A DNA stretch of 64,000 bases from Cordia subcordata (lineage: Eukaryota; Streptophyta; Magnoliopsida; Boraginales; Cordiaceae). Position numbers and translations under genes: made by a program. Positions 27,017 through 39,568 of this stretch are shown piece by piece; positions within the stretch are counted from its first letter, which is position 1; each line of letters opens with the position of its first letter. The DNA lies in contig JAPTOF010000020.1 in assembly GCA_028554755.1 (NCBI GenBank), forward strand, positions 4,717,001 through 4,781,000, given 5' to 3'. Below the pieces are notes generated by a model, which was not told the origin of the DNA, searched no databases, and was given only the letters and a program-made list of their open reading frames with translations.

Positions 27017-28170
27017 ACCAACATCTTTTGTGCAATAAATATTTAATATGACTTTAAGAAAAAATGTTAAAACTCCAAGAAACCTCAATTGGTTTTTTTT
27101 TCTGAAAACTCAAAAGTTTCAGTTTGTCAATTTTTTTTTTCTCCATAAAAGTCATAGAAGAATTGCTTCCGAAAAAAAAAAAACTAATTCAAATGAGGCT
27201 CTGGCAATTTGCCACCATGAGATGATTCTTCCACCCCCCCCCCCCTCTTTTGGCAGAAGTAGTACATTTCATTAATATGAAAGCAAATAAAGTTCAATTG
27301 TTTGATAAACTGAAAGTCAGAAGAAGGCATTTAATAAAGCCTTCTGCATCAAATTGTCATTTTAACTGGTTAGCAGTGTGGCACTATTTTATTATTTGGT
27401 GTCTAAAATAAAGTCGTTGATTGAATCGCCAGGGAAATTGGATCAAACAGACTTAATATATTTTAACAAATTCTATTTACGTACTCAATTGTTTGTATGA
27501 ATCGTGTGAGCTAAGTTCATCTTTAAATGCAAAGCCGGGAAAAAAAAAGGAATTATATTTAATAATTTGGGTCAATGATGTGCTAGTGGTGATTAGTTTT
27601 TCATACTTTAAATATTAGTTTGTTATTCTTATTAATAACTCTTTTAACATGAAATATGAAGTATAGCAAATACTCTTGTAATTAAAAGCCACGTGTATGT
27701 TACATTATATATTATTTCTTTTCTTTTCTTTTTAACAAAAAATATAAAAAGAAAAAGAAAAAAACAAATTTAAGTGAATATCTTGTCATTTTTACTCTTA
27801 GCCTTTTCCTTTCTTTTTCTTTTTTTTTTTGTTTTCAATTTAGTTTTTTTGGTGTTATTTTAAATTTGTTTGGATTAACTTTTTTTCATAATTTTTTAAA
27901 AAATATATTTTTGATGTAATAAACATTTGACCTGACTTAAAAGCAAAAAATTAATGCCCTTAGCAAAAAAACTCAAGTTCAATATTTTAAAGATAAAAAT
28001 TTTAACTTAAAAAACACCTTTTTTTAATAGAAATTATAAAAAAGCACTTGAAAAGAACTAAGCCCTTCTTCTAGTGCCATCTTCTTATCTTCAAACACTT
28101 TGCACCCACTTCTGAGCACCAGTACTGGACTCAAAACCAAAACAAGCTCCATTGATAAAGCTTAAAGAAA
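25710..28170. other. intergenic and 5' flank of the CPBP gene
   Basis: AT-rich DNA with poly-T/pyrimidine tracts, a (TA)n run at about 26978-27013 and a poly-C run near 27234-27245. The last few hundred bases are the presumed promoter and leader of the CPBP protease. No supported gene. Confidence 0.5.
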
Positions 28171-31100
28171 ATGGCAAGCACACTTTACACCACTTTAGCT
28201 CAAACCTCATTTTCTACTTTTCCTAAGTCCTCAAAGCTTCATCTTTTCACTAGAGACCCATCTCATAGACATAGATCAACCCATAGCCCATCTCAATCCT
28301 TAGCATTTAGCCATATCTATAATAATAATAAGAATAATAATGATTCAACTATCTTTGTTACCAATAACCCTACTAGGCATAGAGGCCTTTGTTGTATATG
28401 CTTCAGCAGGACCCCTAAAAAATCTGATAAAAAAGTAAGTTTTTTTTTAATCACAAGATCTTCCATTTTACAGTTCTTACCCTATTTTTCGAATTTCTGC
28501 TCATTTATCTTTCTTGGATTGATGAATCTTATTTTTGTGTTAGTCCGTGTATGTTATTCTTTTTGTTTTAGTTAAGAAAGATTTAACTTTTTTGAATGTT
28601 TATTGTTTTTGAATTCTGCCCGTTAATTTGTTGTTTTATTTTGTCTTTTTTAGACTGATAGATGCTTGGATATACTTTTATTTTTGTCGTTTTAAATTAA
28701 GGAATTGAATTATTTGTTTATTTTTAATTCTGGTCCATTTGGTTATTTATTTTGTGTTCTTTAAACTGGTAGAAGCTTAGCTAGTTAATTTAGCTGTATG
28801 TTTATTTCTTTTCTTTAGTAGGAAGAGATTCAATTTTGAATTTTTTTTATCTTTTTCAATTGTGCCCTTTAGACTAATAGAATATCTTATTTTTGTCCAA
28901 TTTCTCCACGCATGTGCATGTGTTTATAGTTATTTATGTGTTTTTACACTGAAAATATCTTAGCTTTATATCATGTTGAAGATGGATTTTGATGAATTAT
29001 ATGTGAAATGGTGGCTCAGGAAAGTAAATTAGGCTGGCCAATATTGAGACGGTGGGACGTGCCATGGAATTGGCAGACAATTTCTCTAACTTCACTTGCT
29101 TGTGGAATTAGGTAATTCTTGTGCAATTTCCTCTAATTTATGCTCTTCATTCGTAAATGAACTTCACTTGCATGTCTACTAGGGTATCATTCTGCAACTT
29201 TAAGCAAAATTTACTCTTCATTTGTTCGTAAATTTCGTATCATTTAAAAGTTGATAGTATCATGCAATGTTTGGTGATCTTGAATTTAGTATGCTGATGA
29301 ACATTTAATACGTAAGTTATTCAATATTGAATCCGATTGTTATCCATCTTATCGATGTGCTGTTGGTGTATCTGCAAGGTTCTTAAAATCTTCTTCTGAT
29401 GGTTTATGGTGAAAGAAATGCATAGTGTTTTCATTCTTATGAAAAATATGTCAAGAGTTTAGACTAATTGTGTTCAGCTAATATGAGTATTGGTGAGAAT
29501 TGATATGTGGAAAAAATCTGATTATTTCTCAGGCAGTTTTGTTTTGACAGGTTTTATTGAGACAGTAGCAATAGCAAATTCGGGATTGCAAGTCGAAGAA
29601 TTAAGTTTGGATGAGAAGGCAGAATTATTGTTTCTGGACCAAGCGTATGGATTGATATGCTTTTCTATTGAATTGTGACTTTTGATTTCACTTTAGGGCC
29701 TAATTTTGTTTGCTTATTATCCTTGCAGCATTGCTACAGCGGCTGTGCTGGCAGTCCTATATGGTCTGACAAACTCATTTGCACTTCCAGATGACATCTA
29801 CCGCTATGGTAATGATCATTGTCAAGTTGTTTCCCACTTTACGTAGATTGAATAGTAGACATGGAAATCAGTGCTTACAGATTGATTGTAAGGCTTGCTT
29901 TAACAATTGAAATTCATTATGTGCCTTTAGTAGAGAATTAAATCCTCTCTCCGTATATTTTGCAACAATTAGTTTATTTTATTATAAAGGAACTGTGAAA
30001 CATACAATTGGTATGGTCAGTCTGGTGGTTGGTTGTAATTTCTTGACAAATTTATGCTTATTCGGTATTTTTATTACCAGAAAGACTTACAGTCGAATAA
30101 ATATTTCAGATTTGAGGGAGCCATTAGATCTCCAGAGAGGTTGGCTGTTGTGGGCTGGAATTGGTATAATTGGAGCTGTAACTGCTGTTGCAGCAACAGG
30201 AGCTGCATTAACCTTCTTCAGTGGTGAGGCCCCACAAAGAGAGGTCAGAATGATTTACATTACTATGAGGTTTTAGTTATATGTATACTTTGCATGACAA
30301 AAACTCAGAGAACTGTACAGCCTATATCCAGCATTATTTAATTGAATAGGAAAAGCCAAATGAAGGAGAAGCCAACTTTTATGTCATGAAGATTCTAACT
30401 TTGATGTCCTGCTACTAGATAAAATTCATCTTGTGATGCCCTTCTATTTCATGTTGAAATTGCTTAAAGATCACCTTTTTGGTCTTTTTTTATATGATTT
30501 AAATTTTTTTGAACTTCGCACACAAAATGGACGTTTTATAGGTCCAACCACCCTGTTCTCGTAACCTTATCTAATAGAATCATGCGCATCTTTATTTTGG
30601 TCCATAAATTCAGTAAAAATTTGCAGCTGTTTCAGCATAGAGTCTAAATTTCCGGTTAACTTATTGTTCCTAGAAGATTTATAATTCTTATTACTTCTTC
30701 TCCATATGATATAGACTGATGCTCTGGTTCGGTTACTTCCATTGATTGGATCTTCACGTATCAGGTATATATCTGGAAAACGTGTTCAGAGTTTCACGTC
30801 CTTGCTAAATTTTTGAAGAGAACACTTATATGGTGGTCTAGTGGTTTTTGTAAATGGTGATTCTCAGACAATCACTTCTCTTTCATCAAATGTAGCACGG
30901 CTTGCCTGGTGGGAATTGCTGGTGTCCTTGCTCCAATTCTTGAAGAGATGGTGTTTAGAGGTTTTCTTATGGTGTCTTTAACCAAGTGGTATATTCTGTT
31001 TATCTTTTTTAGTATGAGGTCTTCTTTTATGCTTTAGAATTATCATACCTTTCCAATTATTTTATGCTTTAGAATTATTATACATTAAAATGATTGATGT

Positions 31101-32999
31101 CTAGTTGGAAACCTCAACTGTTAACAGCTGATTCTATTGCATGTTATCAGCTTGGGGGTTGAATTATTTGCTTTTGGCCTGTACATATGCGTGACAGATT
31201 CCTGTAGCTCATACATATGACTTCAAAAGTTCTGAAATTGTTGAACCACCTATGTGTTTCTTCATCTTGAATAAAGAAATGGCGACGGATACATGGGGTG
31301 TCTGATCCTTTATCTTGATTTTCTTTCTCTGAATTGCACTGGTTTATGAATGTCAAAAAAGTGAAGGCAATGGGAAATGGAAAGAAGAGAGGACCAAAAA
31401 TTTAAATTTTGTGCATACTGATGTACCATCTCTTCCCCTCATCATGCAAAAAAATCCTTCCCCTCTGAGGTTGAGCCCTTAGATTACACAATATGTATAT
31501 CTTCATCTTCCACCAAAATGTCCTTGGTTGTGCAGTTCACTAAGAAAATTTGGTCTTTATTTATTTGTATATATTCTTTTGTGTGCAAACTTTCAATCAG
31601 CTTGTATACTGTACATATATTGGCTCTCAATAGTTAATGGACATGACACTTGTGTCATTAGAATAGCTAGACAATGATGAAGTAGATTAATGATAAGACC
31701 GGACTGAACAATAAGTACAGTACCTCATCTCTATAATTGTGACAAGCAAGGAAAGTATTCCAAGATCTTCATGGAATCTTATTGTTTCTTCCGTTCGTTA
31801 TCTCCATGTGAAGAGATTATAGAAAATACACAAAAGTAAAGGGTGATGGATTTTAATGAAGCTCGTAAAGACCTTTGTCTTTAATACCCTAGGTATACCT
31901 GATAAATTAAATGTTAAAGACATTATTTGTAATTGAATGTCTGCGCACATTATAAATATGCCATCATGCTTCACCAATCCTGCTTGCAGGGTGCCAACGC
32001 CAGTTGCTATCCTTATTAGTGCTGCGGTATTTGCAGTTGCGCATCTCACTCCTGGAGAATTTCCTCAGCTTTTCATACTTGGTAAAGTTTAAATCCATCA
32101 AGTAAAGCTACCTTAGGCAGCTTAAAAACTTACCCTTGATTGATAGAAGAAAACTCCTGCAAGAGATATGTCTTTGCTTCGCAGCAAAGGAACGCAATTT
32201 CAGAAAACTTTATAGGATATGACAGTCATTAAATGGTCTTTAAGACGTTTAACATGTGGAACAACTTGACATTTTTGTCTGTACACGTCACTCTTATTTG
32301 CATCAGAACGGGATTGTCAAATTAGCGATGTCATAATTTGCAACTTCTTGGAGAGATTATTGTATTTGTAACAGAAAGGAGACTGTCAAATTAGGGATCT
32401 CACACGTTTGTTTTGCAACTTCTTGTGGGAGATTTGAGTCACACACTGCAGCTTAGTCGGTTTTGCGAGATGATATTCTAATGTTTAGATCTTTTGTTAA
32501 CCTTCTCATTTGAGTAAGTGAAGTTAGTGCCTCAAATATTTTCAGGTATCACGCTGGGACTTTCATATGCTCAAACGCACAACCTCTTAACGCCAATAAC
32601 AATTCATGCTCTTTGGAACTCCGGAGTAATCTTGCTTCTCACTTTCCTTCAGGTAATTCTTTTGTCTTCATGCAGATTGGCTTCTTTATCAAATCTCCTT
32701 CACAGCTAGTGATGATTATAGCTCAATCACCCACTACTTTTCATCCTAAGCTGGAAATGTTTTTATCCCATTGCATTGCATAGCAGCCATCATACAACAC
32801 TAGTTTAAGTAAAACGCTTCTCTTGCTTCGCTACTTTTTCATTCGGGGTTGGTGGTGGGAGAGGAAAGACTGGGAAGTAATTTGGATCTTTATCTCAGAT
32901 CGTGCCAAGTTGCGTTAAATGATCTACACCCCCCCCCCCCTTCTGGCTATCTTGTAGCTCCAGGGATATGATATCAGAGAACTGATTCAAGCAACTTGA
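28171..32999 (+). CDS. CPBP (CAAX-like/ABI) intramembrane protease, plastid-type
   Basis: Multi-pass membrane metalloprotease-like protein of the CPBP family, resembling Arabidopsis At1g14270. Ten coding exons: 28171-28434, 29020-29111, 29537-29644, 29729-29808, 30110-30243, 30715-30764, 30896-30988, 31990-32081, 32546-32652 and 32958-32999. All phases agree and give 353 residues. The first ~85 residues are Ser/Thr/His-rich with few acids, like a chloroplast transit peptide. After it come VEELSLDEKAELLFLDQ and hydrophobic segments (about 150-170, 195-225, 245-260, 278-295, 330-340). The three family motifs are intact: EExxxR at E259/E260/R264, FxxxH at F288/H292 and HxxxN at H325/N329. The exon 3 acceptor at 29537 was chosen over the nearer AGs because only it keeps the frame. 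The natural substrate is unknown. Confidence 0.88.
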
Positions 33000-34037
33000 T
33001 AGAGAAGAGTCATGCCCTCCAATATCAGATTCCAAGTGCTGCTTGGCTTCTCCAGATTTTGTCATCAGATAACATCTTTGGTGTTTTTCCTCACCTTATC
33101 TTCTCTAGTACATTTGAAAACCATTTTACTTTTGCAGACATTGTTGGTGAAATGTGCCTGCCATCATTGTTTAGAGAATTCTCTAAACTAATCGGGTATT
33201 CACATAGTACTGGTTGTTCTTTGACATGTTATGTGGGATATTACAAAAAAGTTAGATATGTATGAGCATTTAAGTATAGGATTTGCTGGTTCTTATGACT
33301 GAGATTTTTTTTTTTTTTAAAAGAATTGAAGTGAAATATAACCACTTTTTGACTTGTTTTTAAGATTTGATTGAGTAAATCCCATAAAGATCTGTTAAGA
33401 TTCAAAGTTTTAAATTTGAATATATGTCTTATCATCACACAATACTGACTAACTTTGAGTATACTTGGGGAGCACAATATACTACGAGTTCTTACGAGTA
33501 TTGGTTGAGACAGAGTCAAAGGAGATTGACCAATAAATCATGGAATGTTACGGTTTTTATATATAATTTCTTAATTAATTTAGAGTAATTTGCAAGATTA
33601 TGTACTTTGTTTTTTGAGGTTAGCATAGAAAAAGGTATAGCTGGTTCGATCCAGTCAATTATTAAAATAGATAAATTTTAATTACTACACTTAAAATTTC
33701 TTAGATTTGTTGCTAAAATATCGATAAATTTCTCGTCGTAAAGAAATACTTGTTTGACTTCGACAAGGATGGTACGTGCAATCTACGAAGTAATGTATTG
33801 CGGTAATTTTTTATGTTTACAGTTTTTAACAATAATATTTTATTTTTTAGAACAAATGTATTCAACGCAAAATATCACTCAAATATGACCTCATATCTAG
33901 TTGTATTTTCCAAGCATTACACCTTACCCTCACAATTAATATTAATGATGATACCAGTTATAATTATTGACCCAACTTAATAAGTCTTGAACCGCCCCAG
34001 TTACAATCAAATATATATAATTTTTTTTTTTTTTTTT
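33000..34037. other. 3' flank of the CPBP gene, intergenic
   Basis: Starts with the presumed 3' UTR of the protease gene, then becomes AT-rich intergenic DNA ending in a poly-T run next to the second SINE. No gene seen. Confidence 0.5.
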
Positions 34038-34206
34038 GCATGGTGTGAGTAGTAAGTGGCGGGGTGATTAGTGGAGACACTCGACAACGCGATCGGCGCC
34101 GTGTGGCGCGATTCATTGAAATATTGCATGATCGTTTGGATTTCCACGTTGGTCCTCTCTCCGCCACTTACGCACATCCTCGATTTACCTCCCGCCTTTG
34201 CCTTTT
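34038..34206 (+). mobile_element. tRNA-derived SINE, copy 2 (eroded)
   Basis: It matches copy 1 through the series GTAAGTGGC, GGTGATTAGTGGAGACAC, CGACAACGCGATCG, TGAAATATTGC, GTTGGTCCTCTC, ACGCACATCC and TCGATTTACCTCCCGC, with many small gaps. It lacks the 3' TTCTCCTTTGGTTAACCC block of copies 1 and 3. It is bounded by a poly-T run and a (TA)n run, so no clean target duplication can be read. Confidence 0.75.
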
Positions 34207-34207
34207 A

Positions 34208-34250
<43 letters not shown>

Positions 34251-34489
34251 TTTTTTTTGGGTCAACATGACAATAAAAAATTAGCTTTCACGCGTTTATA
34301 GTCAATTTCAGACCACTTCAGAAGACTCCAAAAAGACAAAAAATCTAAATACAAAAAAAAAAAAAAGGAATCACATAAAAGATAATTAGACATGTGGTCA
34401 AAGTCAACAAAAACATACCATGCACCTCCCTGGGCCACGTTCTCTCTATTATTGAGTTTCATCGTATGCCAATTCTTTAACCCAGCAGT

Positions 34490-34531
<42 letters not shown>
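34207..34531. repeat. (TA)n and (AC)n(AT)n microsatellites
   Basis: A pure TA run occupies about 34210-34246 directly behind the eroded SINE. A compound (AC)n(AT)n run is at about 34489-34531. Between them is AT-rich DNA without a gene. Confidence 0.8.
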
Positions 34532-34965
34532 TAAATAACTAACTAACTTTGTGAGGATTTTAAAAATAATTTGAAATTAAAAAAAGGTGCAAATTTTCAA
34601 ATTCTCCCCACTGTGATATGATTATGACTACACACGTAAGTATTGTCAATTACATTTGATACTAAACTTGTTTGTAGATTCAAAGTTAAGTTTGATATAA
34701 TGTTAAAATTAACGTTGATTGACAAAGAGTAATTATAATATCATCCACTCATGGAATATTTAATATGAGTATGATTTATAAATGAGTTTTACGGCTAAAA
34801 GAATAATTATTAATGAATTCAAAACTCATTAAAATTATTTTAAATTTATAACAAGATGATAACAATGAGAAAAATTGCAAAGCATCACTTGTAGACGTGC
34901 ACTGACTAGGTAATTATAGCCTTGAACAATGCCTTGATAACACGAACACGCAATTGAATCACTTA
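34532..34965. other. intergenic, AT-rich, nothing recognised
   Basis: Non-coding DNA with high A/T content between the microsatellites and the third SINE. No repeat boundary or open frame stands out. Confidence 0.5.
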
Positions 34966-34980
34966 TGGATGCCTCTAAAT

Positions 34981-35221
34981 TTACTAAAAGGGTTAACCAA
35001 AGGAGAACCCCTTTCCCACCTGGCCCAGCTTAACCGGTGAGGTAAATCGAGGATGTGCGTGAGTGGCACGACTGCGAGAGGACCAACGGCGTGAAATCCA
35101 AAGAACAAATTTCGCAATATTTCAATGAAAGATCACGCCACACCTGACTGATCCCGCGTTGTCAGGGTGTCTCCACCCTAATCACCTGGCCACTTACCAA
35201 CTTACCTATGCCCCTGGGGGC
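34981..35221 (-). mobile_element. tRNA-derived SINE, copy 3
   Basis: Inverted copy of the 23851-24104 element: the minus strand begins CAGCCCCCAGGGGCATAGGT and ends TTTGGTTAACCC. Perfect 15-bp direct repeats TGGATGCCTCTAAAT flank it (34966-34980 and 35222-35236). The 5' A-box region, the GGGATC B-box start, the CGATTTACCTC segment and the 3' tail are all preserved. With copy 1 it defines the full-length family at about 240-255 bp. Confidence 0.85.
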
Positions 35222-35236
35222 TGGATGCCTCTAAAT

Positions 35237-35799
35237 GCTCTTATAGAAAATGACACAAGAGAGAACTTTCCTTTAAACTCCAAAAAGAAACCTATGAGCT
35301 CAAAATTAAGAAATCGACATAAAACCAATAAATAACTGAAAAATGCACGACTGGTTGACTTGGCCTATTGAGGGAATTGAGATTCTTCAAATTTGGATTA
35401 TCTCCACCATGGGAGATTCAAATCCTTCAATTAGTTCCCTCAAAAATTTTAATTCCATAATAAAAAAACTTTTATTCATCGCTAATTTCCCCTAATAATA
35501 TTATAACGTTTATTCTATCGAAATAAAGTTGAAATAGTCCAGCTGAACATGGACCAACCCAGACAAAAAAAAAAAACCAACTCTCCACTTCATAATTGGC
35601 CATCACCAACTTTACACGTTGAAGCGACAAGTGTTGGTGTTACGATATTTCCAGGCACCCATCTATCGGTTTCCACGATACTTTTCTTTCTTTCTTTTCT
35701 TTTTCTTTTTATTTTTTTTTCATGTTTATAGCTTCCTTCTATTAGAAGAATCCGTACCAAAAACCATAGAAAAGAAAACAACATCATCAAACGACAAAA

Positions 35800-35839
<40 letters not shown>

Positions 35840-35980
35840 ATCATTATCAATCATCGTCAATTGTTATTATTCGGGAAACAAAAAGTGTCCTCCTCATAGT
35901 TAGCAAATATTGAAATTCTCCTTGTTATCTTCATCACCATTGATAAACATATCTTTATTCTTATTAGAGGGGGCGGGGGT
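35237..35980 (+). promoter_or_regulatory. 5' flank of the sphingoid base hydroxylase gene
   Basis: Upstream region of the SBH gene with an (ATT)n microsatellite at about 35800-35838 and a pyrimidine-rich tract at 35685-35730. Promoter role is inferred from position only. Confidence 0.45.
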
Positions 35981-38784
35981 ATGGTGATGGAGATAATGGG
36001 GGTAAAAGTGTCGGATGAATTGTTGGGGACTTTTTTGCCAATAGTTTTGTATTGGATATATTCAGGTGTGTATGTGTTGTTGGGTGGATTAGAAGATTAT
36101 CGTTTGCATTCGAGGAAAGACGAGGATGAGAAGAATTTGGTGCCCAAGAAACAAGTCATCAAAGGGGTCCTCCTTCAACAGGCTGTTCAGGCCGCCGTAG
36201 CCACCCTCCTCTTCGCCGTAAGTTTGGCTGTCAAAATTTTCGGTTCCACGTACAAAAATATCGTTACCTTGTTGTTGTGTGTACACGAGAAACGTAGGCT
36301 AGATGTCCAAAAGGAAATTCATGCACAAATTATGAATTTTCTATAAATAAATAGAAATACCCAGATATTATTACAATAAAAAAGGGTAGTTTGTGGACGA
36401 GGTTTATCTCTGCGTGAGTTGGGAAGGGTTGATACCGAAAGGGAAAATTCATGCACGGAGTACGACATTCTTGTTGTTCGCAGGTCGCAGAGGGTCATAC
36501 TCAAATATTACAGTAACAAGTTATTTAGGGGATTTGAGTAAATTAGATACTTTAATGAATTTGAGGTGTTGAATACCCAAATATGACTAAAATGTCCTGC
36601 GTATTGTTTGGTTGTCTGACGAAATATTTTCCAATTATCATAATTTGTCCATGTAATATTTGTATGTATAATCCTTGGAAAAGACTTTGTATGCTTGTCA
36701 TTAATGGTGATTTGCTTTCCTTGCGTGTTTGAATTTGTATTGTTTATTGAATTTCTTTTTTTTCTGCCATTTTTTGGGGCTAAAAATCCTTGATTACCTC
36801 TGTTTTTATCTTTCTTGGTCAATCCTTGGTTTGATTACGTTACAAGGACCAGCATTTTTCTTTTTTTACCTTTGATGGCCTCGTGAATTTCATGGTAGTT
36901 TTCGTGAAAGTAAGCTGTTAGAAGTCTTATTCTGCTGCTATACAGCTGTTAGAAGTCTTATTCTGCTGCTAAACCCTGTGAAAGTTATAAATTATCCATA
37001 GATGATTAGGTAAATTCACAGAACAGAACTTGTTGATTATGAATAAATGAGTATCTTATCTACTGATATCGTATATGAAAGATTGATGAATGTGCTTTTA
37101 ACTACATTAAAAGACCATCATTTATCACATAATTAAGAGTTGAGAACAAGGCTAAAATGAAGACTAAGCTAGATTATTCTTGTACTCCCATTTAGCATCT
37201 TATCGAAGGCTGTGAAGCATAAGATTTGGAAGCTGTTTCGCGGAAGAAATCAGCTAATTCTACTTTGGCATGTAGCTGTGTACAAATTTTTATAGAGAGA
37301 GTGATGTGAGGATGTAGTGTTGCAAGAGTTGAGCATGTCATGAAAGGATTTTAGGATGGGTGAGGGGCTACAACAGCAAAAGTTTATCAAGAGACAGATA
37401 CAAGGCAAGATAAGAGTTGTGAGGACTACAACAATGACAATAACCAGTCTGGAATGTTTTTTCTTTTCTTTCCATGCCAGTCATGGATTGATGTCAAGGT
37501 GTGGTACGAGTCACAACAATGTCCTTGGGTCATGCTTATCAAAAAGGAAAGAAGCAAAAGAAGTCCTTGGGATCATCACTAGGAAATTTAACTTCATCTC
37601 CTTTTCTGAAAATGTAGATGTTTGTCATGTTGTTCTATTCACCCACATCTTCTCCTCTGTCAGATTCTAAATTGTATGAAATTTTTTGTTTGATTATGTT
37701 GAATAAACTAAGATAAAGTTTGTTTACTATTAGCGGTGTATAGAAGCTCAGACTTCAGGTTGTTGAGGTTAGCTCTTGAGTATTGATCTGAGGCCTCTCA
37801 TAGTGGTCCTGACGAATTGTGCCACTAATGTTGGTTATTAGTCACTTGCACCCAGGGAAACTGATCAACTTTTTTTTTTTTTTTCCCAAAATGTATTGAG
37901 TCGAGAGCTAGTGCATAATAATACTCCAATAGTTGCGAGCATCTATACAAATGATTGACTTAATGAAAAAAATTATTCGGATCCTTACTTTACCCAGTTC
38001 ATTGATTGGATCAGTTTGCCTCCCATTTGTGTCTGTGAATCTGTCCAGGGGGGTCTTGGATATCATTGTTTGGCACCTTTGGCTGGATTATATATAGGGA
38101 TTTGCTAATCCCTTTTCCAGTTCATCTTTACATAGATGTGTGGTCGTCTATTCTATATGATAACTCATTGAGTGTGGACTATCTTTGCATGATTTTGTTC
38201 ACCAAAGTGATGAATATTCTGTGTGCCAGGTTACTGGATCTGATGATGAGAGTACAAGAGATCAACAACTTTCCCTTCTTGTTGTTGCCAGGCAGTTTTT
38301 TATTGCAATGGTGGTATTGGACACTTGGCAATATTTTATGCACAGATACATGCACCAGAACAAGTTCTTGTATCGGCATATCCATTCTCAACATCACCGT
38401 CTTATAGTCCCTTATGCTTTTGGAGCTCTGTACAACCACCCTTTTGAAGGGTTGATACTTGATACTATTGGTGGGGCTTTATCTTTCCTCCTTTCAGGCA
38501 TGTCGCCACGAGTTTCTATCTTCTTCTTCTCCTTTGCTACCTTAAAAACAGTTGACGACCATTGTGGGTTATGGCTTCCTGGAAATCTTTTCCACATTTT
38601 CTTTAGAAACAATTCTGCTTATCATGACGTTCACCACCAACTCTATGGGACCAAATATAACTACTCGCAGCCGTTCTTTGTAACATGGGATAAAATACTT
38701 GGTACTTACATGCCTTATTCAATTGAGAAGAGAGCGGATGGCGGTTTTGAAGCACGACCGTCAAAAGAATGCAAGGTCAATTGA
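35981..38784 (+). CDS. SBH: sphingoid base C4-hydroxylase (fatty acid hydroxylase superfamily)
   Basis: ER membrane di-iron enzyme that hydroxylates sphinganine at C4 to make phytosphingosine for plant ceramides. Two coding exons, 35981-36217 and 38230-38784, in phase, 263 residues, close to Arabidopsis SBH1/SBH2. The N-terminus VSDELLGTFLPIVLYWIYSG is diagnostic. The iron-binding histidine boxes are all present: H117-x3-H121 (HRYMH), H129/H131/H134/H135 (HIHSQHH) and H211-xx-H214-H215 (HDVHH), with DDHCG at 188-192. Membrane segments lie at about 18-38, 62-82, 98-112 and 155-185. In-frame ATGs exist at 35981, 35987 and 35996; the last would give MGVKVSDELLG, nearer the Arabidopsis start. The single intron is about 2 kb. 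Confidence 0.92.
36218..38229 (+). other. large intron of the SBH gene
   Basis: About 2.0 kb with donor GCC|GTAAGT and acceptor TGTGCCAG|GTTACTGG. It contains a small direct repeat (GCTGTTAGAAGTCTTATTCTG at about 36916 and 36946). Short frames inside have no family resemblance. Confidence 0.8.
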
Positions 38785-39529
38785 CAAATTTGGTATCTAT
38801 TGTCAATCACAGATTTGTACCATTGTAGTTTTTTCATCTTTTTTGGTTTGCTACCTGGAATGCCCAATTAATTATGTAAGTTGTATATATTTACATACGC
38901 TCTTCTATCTTCTTGTAAGATTGTTTTCTTAACTCCACATTAGTGTTTGAGATATATTAAGGAAGTTCGATCTCATTGATTGAGACGAAAGAATTTGCCC
39001 CTTATTTTTGTTTGATTTCTGAGTTTCAATTTGGATTCAAGTTAAATTTTTGTTTGTGCCCTCGAATTATGCAGTATTTAGTGCCTGGAGGTGATCTATA
39101 ATTTTTTTTTTTTCAGTGACAGGAGCAGCTAGAGAACCATCATGTTACACGAGTCTGAAGTTGTGATTGCTAAAGCCGATTAGATTAATTATGGGGGCAC
39201 ATATATTTGCGTGAAATTTGATCTCTTGTGTGTGTTAGAAAGAGAAGCAGATTTTCTATGTTAATACTTGGATCCAGTCTTGTATATCTTCAGAAAAACG
39301 CGAAAATGAACCCCTTAGCATTAATAGATGGAATCTGATGCAACAGTAAATCTAGGTCCAAAACTATCTAGTCCCTGTCTCTCAAACACTGTGATGAGGT
39401 CTGGTTTGGTTTAGCCCCACTCATTGGTTAATGTCGATATCCACATTTAACAAGTCCCTTGCATTCAATCTAGAACCACCAACTACCTTCAGCATTTTTG
39501 CATTCTATCTTTTAAGTTTGATTTGATGG

Positions 39530-39568
<39 letters not shown>

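Noticed and set aside
28171..28575. 134-codon single-exon reading of the CPBP N-terminus
   Set aside because: The frame continues past a good donor (AAAAAA|GTAAGT) into intron sequence. The spliced model gives the conserved CPBP domain.
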